A stretch of DNA of 64,000 bases, from contig NW_026622997.1 of assembly GCF_023065955.2 (NCBI RefSeq), forward strand, positions 17,774,001-17,838,000, read 5' to 3'. This document shows, in pieces, positions 33,656 through 45,171 of the stretch; the stretch's first letter is position 1; every line of letters starts with the position of its first letter. The notes beneath the pieces were generated by a model. The model was given only the letters and a program-made list of their open reading frames with translations, was not told the origin of the DNA and did not search any database. Source of the stretch: Ursus arctos. Lineage: Eukaryota; Chordata; Mammalia; Carnivora; Ursidae. A program made the translations under genes and the position numbers.

Positions 33656-33879
33656 CTCATTAAAAAAATTTTTGTTCTGCTTTCCTGTTGTACAAATTCT
33701 TGTGGGCTTGATAAAAAAAAATGCATTCCCTCAGATAGTTGTATTCAGTATTACTGAGATCTTTGAATCAGTCTTTAGCCTCAGAGAGCATGCAAAGATG
33801 TTTCTGGTCATATGAAATATACCACATGGCAGGCTAGAGAAATAAATGCTGGAGTCAAGTTTATTGTTGTTATTGTTTA

Positions 33880-34090
33880 TAAAGATTTATGTATTTGTTA
33901 GAGAGAGAGTGAGAGAGATAGAATAAGTGGGGGGAGGGGCAGAAGGAAAGGGAGAACCTCAAGCAGACCCCCCGCCCCCCGCTGCTGAGCACAGAGCCCC
34001 ATGTGGGACTCGATCCCAGAAACCTGAGATCATGACCTAAGCTGAAACCAAGAGCCGGAGGCTTAACCATCTGAGCCACCTAGGTGCCCC
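33880..34090 (-). mobile_element. CAN SINE, antisense
   Basis: TAAAGATTTATGTATTTGTT, a (GA)n tract, GGGACTCGATCCCAG, GAGATCATGACC and GAGCCACCTAGGTGCCCC. Flanking GTTGTTGTT(A)TT duplications are present. Confidence 0.93.
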
Positions 34091-34099
34091 CGTTGTTGT

Positions 34100-35004
34100 T
34101 TTTAAGGAGAGAAAAATCTCTCAGTAGTGTGCTGCAAACGGACACATCCCCATCATTGAGAGTAAGTTGCTTCACTGAAATCCCCGTTAAGACCGTTACC
34201 TTTCCCTAGTGTGGCACCTTTCTTTAAGTCCTACAGGAGACAGCAGAGACCAACCTGGAGCATGACAGCCTCGGGTCTTTTCCTGCACCTGCTCTCAGGG
34301 CTATCTCCCTTCCCACTGGTGGCCTCTGGGAGACACAGCCCCAAGCTCGCAGCACACCCAGTCTCACCTGCCACAGAGGTCACAGCCCTGGGGGGCTCCC
34401 ACTTCTGCTGCCCTTTCTGTAATGCCCACCCCCCACTCCAGTGCTGCCTCTGCTGTATTTCCGAAGTCCTCACTACGCCTGTCTCTGTTAAGCCTCTGTG
34501 CACGTTTGCGGCACGCAGGGAAGTCAGAGACCCGACTCTGCTCTCATATAGGCACTGCTGTGGCCCTCTGCCCCACGACGGCTGGCTACGAATGCCCTCT
34601 AGAAAATGGGCTCTCTGCCGTGAGATTTAGAGGCTTCCCCTGACGTAGGACTGAAAAAGCATGTTATGAGCGCAGGTGCTGCTCAGACACCCTCTTCCTT
34701 CTTTACCCAGAAGCCCTTTGCTGCATTTTTATATCCTGCTGCTCACCATGGTTAACACTCCCCCCACCCCACTTCCTTGGGTTCCCCTGTCTGCAGCATG
34801 CAACAGTCGGTGGCAGGAATGAGCAGGTCCCGCACTGCACATCAGTCCACAAGAAGGTGACAGGTGTCGCAAGAGGATCACATTTAGTTACAGTCACCTG
34901 TACAGGGAATCAGGGCCCATGAGCTTAGGGCTGCTGCACAGCGTTGGAAGCCCGGAGGAGAAGTCAGTGTCTACAGATGTGGACGTGAATAGGCAGTTCA
35001 TGCT
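34100..35004. other. No gene recognised
   Basis: A 139-codon + frame (34211-34630) and a 90-codon minus frame overlap. No motif or splice signal supports either. Some phrases near 34400-34500 are reminiscent of L2, but not enough to call it. Confidence 0.45.
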
Positions 35005-35005
35005 G

Positions 35006-35060
35006 GTGTGTGTGTGTGTCTGTGTGCGTCTGTGTGTGTGTGTGTGTGTGTGTACGTGCG
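35006..35060. repeat. (GT)n microsatellite, interrupted
   Basis: About 27 GT units with CTGTGTGCGTC interruptions. Confidence 0.95.
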
Positions 35061-35061
35061 A

Positions 35062-35865
35062 TTTTTCTCTTCAGTCTTCCCAAGGAATAGTGAATTCACT
35101 AGTAAACCTATTACACAAGCAATTTGAATGAATACATACCTGTTGATACAAATTAGCAGCAGCCATTGTTGACCTGTGTCTAGACCTTTACAGGTTACAA
35201 AGCATCCCAGCATTCCTGCAAACAACGGAGTACCCAGGAATTGATTATGCAGTGATTTTACCAATGATCTGGGGTTATTCACTCAGCCTTAAATACTCAA
35301 AAAGTGCTCTAGGTCTTTACTTCTTGATTCTGTTGCTCCTTCCAGAAGAAAACTGGACTGGCTTTCAAAGTTAAAATTGCGGAGCCTGCCATTCTGGCAA
35401 TACTTGGGTCAGTTCAGAATGAAACCCGGTAGGTGTATCTCTCTCTCTTCTGCTACAGGGTGTGGAAAGCTATCCAGCCACAGGCGGGACCTGCCCTGCT
35501 GTCAGATCCTTCATTGCTCATTTGGGCCCTGAGCATACTCCTTCGTTTCCAGGTAGGGATGAGGCGCCCCTGCCTGCAGGAGTTCAAAGACAGGTATGCC
35601 ATCCGCTTATAGGTGATTATGGGGACAAATGAAAGTGTCCCAGGGAACGATCGTTCAGCTTGGCTGGTGGCTTATCAGTCTGTTTTCTCTTCTTCCTAGA
35701 TATCCACCGAACCACCTTTCCCTACCGCCCGTGTGCATTTACTCTTCTTTGAAATTATTGAGATTTCTGGGTTTGTTTTAGCAGCTTGTAGTTACCTTAC
35801 CTAACATGATAACCTTTAAGGTTCCACCCAGTCCTGAGATTCTTGGATTCTAAATCTTGAGACAT
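35062..35865. other. Unique DNA, no gene recognised
   Basis: No repeats with clear landmarks and no exon-like segment were seen. Confidence 0.45.
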
Positions 35866-36047
35866 GGGGCACCTGGGTGGCTCAGTCGGTTAAGCATCTG
35901 CCTTTGGCTCAGGTTATGATCCTGGGGTCCTGGGATCGAGTCCCATGTCAGGCTCTCTGCTCAGCGGGCAGCCTGCTTCTCCTTCTGCCCCTCTACCCAC
36001 TCGTTGTCTCTCTCTCTGTGTCAAATAAATAAAATCTTAAAAAAAAA
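35866..36047 (+). mobile_element. CAN SINE, sense
   Basis: GGGGCACCTGGGTGGCTCAG, TCGGTTAAGCATCTGCC, TGGGATCGAGTCCCATG and an AAATAAATAAAATCTTA tail. The duplication aatcttgagaca / aatcctgagaca flanks it. Confidence 0.96.
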
Positions 36048-36051
36048 AATC

Positions 36052-36764
36052 CTGAGACACTACACTTGGTTATGATTCCTTGTCATTCTCTCACCACTTA
36101 CAACCGATCCTTCTCATGCCTTCTGGTTTTCCACAGGATTTCCATTCCTTTGTATTTTTAGAGGGCTTTGGATTCACTCATGGACAAGGAAATGGCTAAT
36201 GTTGGCTTAGCCGCTCCGGCTAGCCGGCTCCACAGCAAGCGGGCTTCGTGGGCATGGGCGGTTTGCCTCATGGGCCGGGGGCAGGCTGAGCACGTGAGGC
36301 GAAGCCTGGCATGGAAACAAGGGTGACAAGGCCCCAGGATGTGGGGGTAACAGATGGCGTTTGCCCCGAAGTGGAGATGGGCAGGGGCGGAGGAATCAGT
36401 GGGCTCGTGCTGCCCGCTGAGGGAGTTACCTGCAGGAGCCGCGGGGCTCGAACCTGGGGCCTTGGTCCCTCCCAGCAACCCAAGTGAGCGAGAGCCAAAG
36501 ACTCTCACATTCCCTCTGGCATTTCCAAGTGGGTCCCTAAGACCGTGTACGATCATTAACTAACTAATAGAAATGGAGGGCTCAGAACTTTGGAGAAGGA
36601 CTTAATGAAATTTGTTTTTAATGGTAACTACTTATTGACAAACCAAGGGGCTCAGATCAAATTAGCATGACCCTCTTCCTGAGAAATGGGGTGTCGGGTT
36701 TTAGAACAAGTTTGACCAGGGTTCTCTTTCAAAGGGAAAATTATTTTAAAGTGCATTTTAAAAT
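36052..36764. other. Unique DNA, GC-rich in the middle
   Basis: The 132-codon minus frame (36158-36556) lies in the GC-rich part and has no recognisable features. Confidence 0.45.
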
Positions 36765-36952
36765 TTTTTTAAAAAGATTTATTGATTTGAGAGGGAGAGA
36801 GAGAGTGAGCAAGGGGAAGGGCAGAGGGAGAGAGAGAACCTTAAGCCGACTCCGCAGAGCCGGAGGCAGGGCTCCATCCCACGACCCTGAGATCATGACC
36901 TGAGCTGAAGCCGAGAGCTGGACACTTAGCCAACTGAGCCACCCAGGTGCCC
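36765..36952 (-). mobile_element. CAN SINE, antisense
   Basis: AAAAAGATTTATTGATTTGA, a (GA)n tract, GGGCTCCATCCCACG, GAGATCATGACC and GAGCCACCCAGGTGCCCC. The duplication is of the form gcattttaa. Confidence 0.93.
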
Positions 36953-36959
36953 CTTGAAA

Positions 36960-37191
36960 GGCATTTTAATGAAAATTTCTGTTTTTGTTCCAAAACCTTC
37001 TAAAAATTATCATCATCAGCAGCAGCAGCAGATTTATAATCCGAATGAAGTTTAGAATTCTGGCTTAAGAGACTGAAACTCTTGACCAATAAATACCCCG
37101 ATTCTTCTTTTTAATGTATATGATAGAGTGTGAAGAATGAATCTATTGAGCCTCTCATCTGGGCTGGTGTGTGTGTGTGTGTGTGAGAGAG

Positions 37192-37229
<38 letters not shown>

Positions 37230-37620
37230 CCATCAAAGACTTAGATATAATCACTTTTAATCACATAATCTTTGTCAATTACTCTTGACCCAGTCCGTGC
37301 GTGATCATATCCTGATACACACACGTGAATAGAGCAGTGCTTGATTTAAAAGTCTGCATTGTTTATTTCATTCACCTGGAGCTTTTTAATGAAGTGCTTC
37401 TTATGCAGAATTCGATTATGTTAATAAGCACTGGAGCTGAGGCTGTTACTCGCTGCGGCATATAGTATTTGAGGGGTTTTCCCTTGTCTTCTACTCTTTG
37501 ATGTTGCATAAGCTATTCACAAATGTCACCTGCTGTTGATGTCCAAACCGACAAATATATTTAGCACAACGCACCAGAGGCTGGAAAGTAAAGCTTTTAA
37601 TTAACCTACAGGGAATTCTC
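36960..37620. other. Unique block, candidate conserved non-coding DNA
   Basis: AT-rich but not simple. Around the compound microsatellite at 37167-37226 the text is complex, with TAAT-type cores (ATCACATAATC, TTTTTAATGAAG, TTATGTTAATAAGC, TTTAATTAACC). No repeat or coding frame was seen. A short (CAG)5 run lies near 37016-37030. Confidence 0.3.
37167..37226. repeat. Compound (GT)n(GA)n microsatellite
   Basis: About 9 GT units followed by about 20 GA units with one GC interruption. Confidence 0.95.
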
Positions 37621-37629
37621 TAAGATCAT

Positions 37630-38279
37630 AGGTTTTAAAAAAAAAATGAGAGGCAGGAAGTCCCCGGAGAAAGGTAACATTTGCATTTTCTCCTGACTTT
37701 TTGGATGTCGCCCTCAGAGCAGGTGACCTCTGCCCCACCGATGTAAGGCAGTGGATTGCCATGAAAAAAAAATTTATTCACATCCTTTGAATAACCCCAT
37801 ACAGTGACCCCGCCCTGCGAAAAAGAATAGTAACGTCCAAAAAAGGTGTTAATACAATTAGTTTGGAATTTCAGAAACCCACGAGCCCCAAAGTTGTGAG
37901 AAGTTGTGCTAGGTCGGATCCTTCTTTTTGACACCTTGTCCTCAGGTAGGAAAGCCTCCTCCCCTGCCCCAGGACCGGGTGTGGCCAGGGAGCCCTGTCC
38001 TTGCAGGTGGCCCGTTCCCCCTCCTCTCCCTTCCCCGGGACCAAGCTTAGCTGTTGGGTCGCCCAGCCCTTGCTCTTCTACTTTCCAACATAATGAGCAT
38101 GTGTCCATTCCAGATGGGGTGCTGGAGGTGTGGCATTTCCTCCCTAAGCCCACACTGTGATGCAGCCGGCATTAGTCTTCCTACTGGAGAAGCCAGGAAC
38201 TGGGTGAGAGAGGCCGGAGCCGGTCAAGTAAATCACTTGAAACAGGTGTTTGGGGGAGCTCTTCCTTTGCAATCAGAGA
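37630..38279. other. No gene recognised
   Basis: The 172-codon minus frame (37635-38153) starts and ends in unremarkable sequence and ends in a Phe run from an A tract. It is not credible as a gene. Confidence 0.45.
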
Positions 38280-38560
38280 CTGAACTGCGGTGGGGGGGGC
38301 GGTGTCGGAGCCTGGGGAACTGGGGGAATTAGCACCCAAAGAAGCCAGCCAACAGCACCTGTCTGCGGCTGCTCGGGCGAGTGAGCCTGGGTCGGCCTGG
38401 CCCGAGGCCCGGGGGGCACACACCCAGCCGCGCAGGGGCTGGTGGCCTAGGGCAGCGGGGGAGGCCGCGGTCATCCTGAGTCTGCGAGGGGAGGCCTTTG
38501 GAGCCCAGCGCCCTGGACCCGAGGACACACAGGCTCCAGCCCCAGGCCCCAGAGCCGGCC
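38280..38560. other. GC- and CpG-rich segment
   Basis: Roughly 70% G+C with about 18 CpG in 280 bases. By hand estimate the observed/expected ratio is a little above 0.5, just short of a classic CpG island. Overlapping open frames on both strands (140 and 147 codons) follow from the base composition. It could be a weak promoter or island relic. Confidence 0.35.
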
Positions 38561-39095
38561 TTTCCACGCCCATCAGGAACCGCGTTGATAATGCCATTCC
38601 ACCCATCCTTTTGCTGGCTTGCATTTGCGGCCAGGACGAAAGGCTCGCCCTTGTTTGGGTCTTTCAGCTCTGGAACATTTTCCTTGACTTCTTTCAGACA
38701 GTGTCTAAATGACACCACCAAGTGAGACTGGAGCAGTCGGATCTCTGGCCCTGTCTGGGGTTAGCAAATGAATGACACCGTAGGTGGCTTCCTCGCCCCC
38801 GCCCCGGCACTTAACTCACTCAGGCGTCAGTGAGCTCACCCCTCAGGACTGGCACATTAGCGACCTTGAACTCATAACTTTCCTGGCAGAGGCAAAAGTG
38901 ACAGCCCAGCTTGCACCGTCAGGTCACTCCCCAACCCTTGCCAGTGTAGACGGCCTTTGATGCTTGACGGCCTTATCTGAATCCATCCAGGTAGTTACGG
39001 AGCCCTGCATGGCTGCATGCCATAGTCTGGCCCCTGCTGCCTCCCCAGCTTCCTTGCCCACCCCACCGACCCACCTCACCTTTGTGTAGCCTGTG
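38561..39095. other. No gene recognised
   Basis: Unique DNA without landmarks. Confidence 0.4.
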
Positions 39096-39099
39096 TTCT

Positions 39100-39420
39100 A
39101 AGAAAACCCAGTCCACTTTCCTGAACGTTCTCTGCATCTTCCCACTTCTGTGCTCTAACTGAAGGCCTTTATTCACTGGAATGCCCTTCCCCCATCTCTA
39201 CCTGTTGAAATCCCATGATTCTCCAGCACACAAGGCAAACGCTATTTTGAGAAAACCTCCTGTGATTTCCAGAGCCAGAAGGGAATCTGGGCATCGTTGT
39301 GGCTTACCAGGCTCTCATCACCTCGTCCATCTCAGACCACGGTTAATTCCATCAGCCCTCAATCGTGGTGGGGGGTCTTTAGCATTCTGGACTCATTTTT
39401 ATTCCATAAAGATCCGTTGA
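39100..39420 (+). mobile_element. L2 fragment, sense
   Basis: CACTGGAATGCCCTTCCCCC, CTACCTGTTGAAATCCCATG, CACAAGGCAAACGC and AAACCTCCTGTGATTTCC follow the 3' portion of L2 (tggaatgcccttcc..., tgttaaaatcctacc..., ctccatgaagccttccctgat). Confidence 0.6.
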
Positions 39421-39660
39421 TGGTCTTTGAGTTCCAACCACTGTGTTAGATGCTGGCAGCATGAAGATGAACAAGAGACTGGAAATGTCTTCGAGGCTGT
39501 AGAAAAATCCAGTGAACAGACAGGCAGGTACAGACCTCATTACAAAGTGCTAAGACACGAAAAGAGGGTCTGGGAGTGCACCAGGGTGGACAAGGTCTAC
39601 TCAAGGCTACTCGGGTCCTGGCATATCCAAGGAAGAGTTACTAGCCTCTGAATGACCAGA
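39421..39660. repeat. Ancient interspersed repeat-like DNA, family not assigned
   Basis: Contains the 'cactgtgttagatgctggca...gaacaagagactggaaatg...acaaagtgctaag' layout seen in many old mammalian repeat copies. Similar text recurs near 59520-59650, 62950-63060 and 63370-63480 in this window. Confidence 0.4.
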
Positions 39661-39689
39661 AAAAGGGCCCGTGTTGGAAAAAGAAACTG

Positions 39690-40180
39690 GAGAACCATGT
39701 TGGTGTTGGCTAATTTTATGTGAGAACTTGGCTAGGTCATGGTACTTACATATCTGATCAAACACTAGTCTACGTATTTCTGTGATGCTATGTTTCAGAT
39801 GAGATGACATTTAGATCAGTGGACTTTGAGTAAAGCAGATTACTCTTTATAACGTGGGCGGGCCTCACCTAATCAGTTGAAGGCCTTAATGGAAACAAGA
39901 CTGGCTTTCCCCAAGGAAGAGGAAATTCTGCCAGCAGGCCGCCTTTGGGCTTGAGCTGCAACATAGCTTCTTCTTTGGGTCTCAACCTGCTGGCCCACTC
40001 TGCAGATTTAGCACTTGTCAGCCTCTGTATCCACATGAATCAATAATTCAAAGTCTCTCTCTCCTGCTCTCCATGCATGCTCGAGTGTGTGCAAGAGTGC
40101 GCACACACACACATACGTATACATGTACACACACCTCTTGATTCTGTTTCTCTGGAGAGCCCTGACACGGTATCAATCCC
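39690..40180 (+). mobile_element. Ancient LTR-like repeat
   Basis: GGCTAATTTTATGTGAGAAC, TGAGTAAAGCAGATTACTCT, AACGTGGGCGGGCCTCACCT, AATCAGTTGAAGGCC, CACTTGTCAGCCTCTGTATC and GATTCTGTTTCTCTGGAGAG form the familiar order of a widespread mammalian repeat ending 'ctgtttctctggagaaccctgac'. I believe it is LTR-derived but cannot fix the family. A (CA)n stretch at 40100-40135 sits near its end. Confidence 0.5.
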
Positions 40181-40286
40181 CACCGTGAAGGGAGCTGAGG
40201 AACAAGCTGTTTTGCAGTAGAAAGCTACCGGAAGTCATTAAGCAGGGGGATCATGGGTCAGAGCTGTATTAATAAAGGGTCCTTTA

Positions 40287-40488
40287 CTTTTTTTAAAGAT
40301 TTATTTATTTTTAGAGAGAGAGAGTGCACAAATGGAAGGGGCAGAGGGAGAGGGAGAGAGAGAATCTCAAGCAGACTCTGTGCTCAGCGTGGAGCCCGAC
40401 TCGGGGCTCAATCTCATGACCCTGAGATCACGATCTGAGCCAAAACCAGGAGTCGGATGCTTAGCAGACTGTGCCAGCCAGGCGCCCC
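40287..40488 (-). mobile_element. CAN SINE, antisense
   Basis: TTTTAAAGATTTATTTATTT, GGGGCTCAATCTCATG, GAGATCACGATCTGAG and GCCAGCCAGGCGCCCC. The duplication taataaagggtccttta / agtaaagagtccttta flanks it. Confidence 0.94.
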
Positions 40489-40489
40489 A

Positions 40490-43015
40490 GTAAAGAGTCC
40501 TTTATTAAAGGAGCAGGCTCTAGTCTGGCTGTTAGCTTAGGGTAGCCAGCAACCTCAGGGTGCCTCGCCCCCTCCCTGGCCGTGGGGGCGGGGGGAGTCC
40601 TGTCATGTCAGTCGTCAGTAAGGAGTTCTGTCCCATTACCTGCAATGTCAGGGAGGCTGTTACCTTCTTTCCATTCCCACAGACCCAGTTTGGGTATTCA
40701 TCGTCAGGAACTGCTGAGACTGTGTCCTGCCTCACCTCTTTTGCTCTCCGCCTTCCCCCATCCAGCAGAAGGAGGGGGAAGAAGGTTCTGTTCTGCACGG
40801 CCTGCCCTGGGGAGCTAGCCACTGCCTTCTGGAAGCTAGGTGAAGGAGGTGAGCACGTGGCTCAGGAGCATAGCCAGGCAGAGACGCTGGCCCCGGGCAG
40901 CAATTGTAATTCTAGACAGGCCCACCTAGGGCTGTGGAATCTTGTTTCCTTCCTGATGGGCATTGAGAGACGAGTGGCCCTCCACTGGGGGAGGGGGTAG
41001 AAGCCAAGCTATGGCTTCTGGACTACAGACTTTAGGACTGCCCTGTTTAGGGTGAGTGAGGGACTGGCACCGAGGGGGAGTATGCAGGGCCAAGGGGTAG
41101 CCCAGCTCCGTGGAATGCATCCAAGCGGCAAGGGCAGGGGGTGCCCAGACTTCAGGCAGCCAGAGCTGGCAGGAGCCCAGAAGTTCAGGGTTACTGGTTC
41201 CCCGTTGGGGGCAGTCCCTTAGTTCCATGCCACACGGGCTTGTGTGGCCAAGGATGCTGACTTCTTCCTGTTGCTGTGAGTTGGGGCTCCGGGGCAGGAG
41301 GGGACCGGTCGGAGCTGTGGCTGTGGGTGGCTGGAGAAGGCGAAGGCACGGGAAGGGAGGCAGGACTGACAGTCCCGGTATCATGCAGACTTTCTTAAAT
41401 TAGCTGTGGGGAGAGGAAGTAAGAAAGAAGAGCCAGAAAGTCAACAGTCAGACTTTCCTGGACCATCTGTGATGGGAAGCAGAAAGCTGCCAAGAAGAAC
41501 TCTGAGCTTGAGCTAATGGGTAGAACTTGAAAGCAGAAGTAACACACCGCCCCCCGAAATCGAGAGGCTTTTCTTCTTCTGCTTTCTTTCCTGCCTTCCC
41601 TCTTCCGTCCCCTTCCTTTTCCTCTTTTCTTGCTTTCTTTTTTCAACACATAGCTCTACGGAGCCTCCAAGAAATGGTACTGCTAAGCAAATCCAGATCC
41701 GAAGGTTCGGTACCATCAGAAAGCACACATGGAAACCGGTGAACCAGGATTCAGCTGAGTCCCGTTTCCTGGGTTAATGCAAAGCAGGGTGGAGAAGTTC
41801 GGTTTTTAACAACGCTGCTGCATACGGAATTCCCAATCTGTCATACCATTTTAAGGGATATTATTTTTTGGAGAAACTAATCACAGCTGGGTCACTGCAT
41901 GCCTGCCATCTTACTTCTTTTTATTACTCGCAATACGCAATAGTTTCGCTGTGGAGCCTCTGCCACCGTGACCCACTCAGCCAGCCACCCGGGGCGGCGA
42001 GCGCTCCATGCGTTGAAGGGAATAAGGAGTCTTTGGATGAGTGCTTGAAGCTTTTCATCTTACCCAGATCCTTCCAAGGCTGCAGAGGGGGTTTGCATTT
42101 CTCAGGGGTGGAGTACTTCCGCTGTCCCCAATGCAGATGCGGGCACTTGTCTCCGCAGAGCCGTGTGACCTGAATGAAGTTGACAGCCAGTGGTTTGCAG
42201 AATCAGCAGCTAACCAGGCTTGTGAGACTCAGAAACCTGTTCTCTTTCTCAGACTAAGGGGCTAGTGGATCTTACAGGCAAGACAGTAAGGAAGCTGCCT
42301 AAGTGCTCGCTAGGGGCTCAGGGTGGGGTGGGCAGGAGGGAGGTGGGAAACGTTGACCCTGCTTGGCTTACATGTCTCAATCCTGTGGCCGTCTGCTTCT
42401 CTGTGCACTGAAATCTCTGCCCCGAGCCAGGCCCTGGCGGCATTATGCACAGGTGCGCAACACCTGAGCACGGCAGCTTACCTTTAAGTAAGTGTGGCCC
42501 ACACGTGCCCTAGCTCTCCTGGGGCCCATGACCATGTCCCAGGGCAGCAGCCCAGCCCGATAGCCCCTCCCCACTCCACCTCCAGGTGTCTGCTTTCGTC
42601 TTGCTCTTCCTTTCCTGCACGCTCAACAGGCCCGCCCGAGGATGCATGAGCTTGTCGCTGTGGACTGGAAGGGCTCACAAGTGTGGTCCCCACTCCCTGG
42701 TCCGGGGAGTCTTCCCTTTACCAGCTTGATGCTCAGCAGGCATCCTCAAAGGGCCTCTCCTGCATTGGCAGCACCAGGATACTTTGCTTTTTGTCTCCAG
42801 TTGATCTGATCACTTCTCAACATTCTGTTGACTGTTATTGCATATGGCATAAGTAGAATTATTGCCCAGGGAGCCGGAGAGATCTTGTTCTCTCACTGCT
42901 GATGCATCACGTCTGTGACTGCTGTCTGTTTTGGCCGTATAGACTCTTGAGACTTGAAAAATTAACAAAGACCATTGTGTTCTGCGACACGAAGACACAA
43001 ACCAGCAATGTATTT
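40490..43015. other. Unique DNA, 2.5 kb, no gene recognised
   Basis: Open frames of 146 codons (+, 40560-41000) and 152 codons (-, 40926-41384) occur in GC-rich DNA with no domain, motif or convincing splice sites. No SINE or L1 was seen across the stretch. Confidence 0.5.
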
Positions 43016-43019
43016 CTAC

Positions 43020-43225
43020 TCGTGGTGAAATGGAATAAGTCCTGGGTTGAGAGTGAGAAAACCTAGATTCAAGTTCCAGCTGCTTGACCTTGGATGGGTC
43101 ATGTGGCTTGGTTATCCTCGGTTTCTTCCCATGCAGATTGGAGATGCCTAGTGTGGACTCCTGTAGGCAGCTGTGAGAATCGAAATGAGATCAGTATGTG
43201 AGAGAGCTCTTCACTCTATGAAAGC
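43020..43225 (+). mobile_element. MIR, sense
   Basis: GAATAAGTCCTGGGTTGAGA, CCTAGATTCAAGTTCCAGCT, GCTTGACCTTGGATGGGTCA, CTCGGTTTCTTCCCATGCAG and GTGAGAATCGAAATGAGATC follow the MIR consensus through its core. Confidence 0.8.
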
Positions 43226-43506
43226 TTAGACAGATGTCAGGCACGGAAGGTTAAACAATATTCCACATGGTTTCTCTTCCAGAATCTGCAATCTGGCAGC
43301 TAGGTCCCTCTCATCCTGGTGGTGAGAACTTATGGGTTGTACACTAGATCGGGCCCCCAAATACAACCTGGGAATTGGTACACTCTCACCACACCCTGCC
43401 TCCATGAGAATCAACAACAAAAGACTGATAGAATTATGTTTCATTTCAAATGGTATAAAGGAAGGAAAAAAATAATTGCTACCTTAACATATTTTGTGCA
43501 TGTTAT

Positions 43507-43875
43507 TCCTTCCTTCCTTCCTTCCTTCCACCCATCCATCTACCCACCTCTCCATTCATCTCTCCATGCTGCTCCTTCCTCCCATTCATCCATCCAGCCA
43601 CACACTCAGCCATCCATCCATCCATCCATCCCTCCCTCCATCCATCCATCCATCCCTCCCTCCATCCATCCATCCCTCCCTCCATCCATCCATCCATCCA
43701 TGCCGTTCCTTCCTTCTATCCATACATCCATGCATGCATGTATCCTTCCTTCCATCCAGCCATCTGCCCATCCGTCCACCCATCTGTCCAACCTTCTGTC
43801 TGTTCGTCTGTCTGTCCATCCATCCATCTGTCCAACCATCTATTTATCTATCCATCAATCCATCCATCCATGCAC
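43507..43875. repeat. Long (CCAT)n/(CCTT)n tetranucleotide repeat
   Basis: About 370 bases of CCAT, CCTT, CCTC and CTGT-type tetramers. It leaves several frames open on both strands, giving His-Pro-Ser-Ile or Met-Asp-Gly-Trp repeat peptides (188 codons the longest). These are artefacts of the 4-base period. Confidence 0.96.
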
Positions 43876-43879
43876 CTGT

Positions 43880-44700
43880 CACTGACCACCCGTTAGGCCC
43901 CGTTAAGCATATGGGGAGATACAACTGATCAGGAGACAGTTTCTGTCTTTATTTGTTTGCTGTAGTGAGAGACAAATGAGTAATCAAAGAACTAAAATGC
44001 TATATGACCAAGTGCTGTAAATTGATCAAGAGCCTTCTCTCTGTCTCCCTCCCTCTCTTCTTCCTTCTTTCCATCCTTCCTTCTTTGCATATAACAGAGT
44101 GTTTGAGGGGAGTCTAGTGTTCTTTTTCTCATTTCCTAAGAAACGGCAATATAGGAAAAGGAACTGCTCTTTCTGAAGCTACCTGTAGTGTTTCTTTTTC
44201 TGCATAGATAGAGGACGGACTTGTTCATTTCATGCAGAATAACACTTTAATGGACTTTTTGGTTATGAAACTCATAAATCCCAGATCGTCTTCTGGAATA
44301 AAGTGGTTTAAGACTAAAAGAATCTCAATGTTTTACATAATTAGAATGTTTCAGTGAGGACAGAATTGCAAATCTCAGATGATTTCATTCTAGCGACACC
44401 CCCCCCCCCCCCGCCCTTCTATAGAAGCCTCAGAAGAGACCCATCTGGACTCCAAGTTAGAAAGACATAGTCCCTGGGGAGCTAGGTTGGGCTTTTCCTC
44501 ACAGTCATAGAGTAGGGCCTAGGGAGAGCAGTGTGCAGCGGAGACCAGAGGAAGCCTTGGCCCACTGGCTCCAAGAGCAGCCAAAGCTTCCACCAAAACC
44601 CTGTTGATCATTACAGTCCATAATTAGAATTAAGGGCTGGTCTAGGGTTCAAGCTTGGGCAAAGTGGTTCTGGAAACAACAGAAGCCCCGGGAAAGCTAG
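43880..44700. other. Unique DNA with a C14 run
   Basis: No gene recognised. A homopolymer of 14 C lies at 44399-44412. Confidence 0.45.
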
Positions 44701-44714
44701 AGTCCTGTCCATGA

Positions 44715-45088
44715 AAAGAGTCTTTTCAGAAGTAATTATGTTAAGGATCTCAAGATAAGATCGTCCTGGATTATTCAAGTTGGCTGTAAATCCGGTGACA
44801 AGTGTCCTCAAAAGAGACAGAAGAAGAGCAGATACGGACAGACACACAGAGAGGAGGCCACAGGACAGGCCACATGAAGACAGCCACAAGCCAAGGAAGG
44901 CTTGGAGCCACCAGAAGCTGGAAGAGGCAAGGACGGGTCCTTCCCAAGAGCCTTTGGGGAGAGTGCGGCCCTGCCGACGCCTCCGTTTGGGACTTCTCGC
45001 CTCCTGAACTGTGAGAGGATACATTTCTGTTGTTTGCAGCCACTCACTTTATGGGAATTTGTTACAGTGGTCCTAAGAAACCGTTACA
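44715..45088 (+). mobile_element. MLT1 LTR (ERVL-MaLR), sense
   Basis: AGTTGGCTGTAAATCCGGTG, GTGTCCTCAAAAGAGACAGA, CACAGAGAGGAGGCC, CAGAAGCTGGAAGAGGCAAG, GCGGCCCTGCCGACGCC and CTCCTGAACTGTGAGAGGAT, then CATTTCTGTTGTTTGCAGCC, follow the sense MLT1 LTR to its 3' end. It looks like a solitary LTR, opposite in orientation to the one at 25335-25745. Confidence 0.87.
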
Positions 45089-45090
45089 CC

Positions 45091-45091
<1 letters not shown>

Positions 45092-45143
<52 letters not shown>

Positions 45144-45171
45144 GCACACAGTTCTGCGCCCCCCCCCCCCC
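45092..45171. repeat. (AC)n microsatellite and C13 run
   Basis: About 24 AC units, a short spacer, then about 13 C at 45159-45171. It starts only a few bases beyond the MLT1 3' end. Confidence 0.95.

Noticed and set aside
37635..38153. 172-codon minus open frame
   Set aside because: No motif; the end is a Phe run from an A tract; no supporting splice sites.
38181..38721. 140- to 147-codon frames on both strands over the CpG-rich segment
   Set aside because: Simultaneous openness on both strands follows from high G+C, not coding.
40560..41384. 146-codon + and 152-codon minus frames
   Set aside because: They overlap one another in GC-rich unique DNA with no protein-like features.
43319..43885. 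188-codon + open frame with His-Pro-Ser-Ile repeats
   Set aside because: It is the translation of a tetranucleotide simple repeat.
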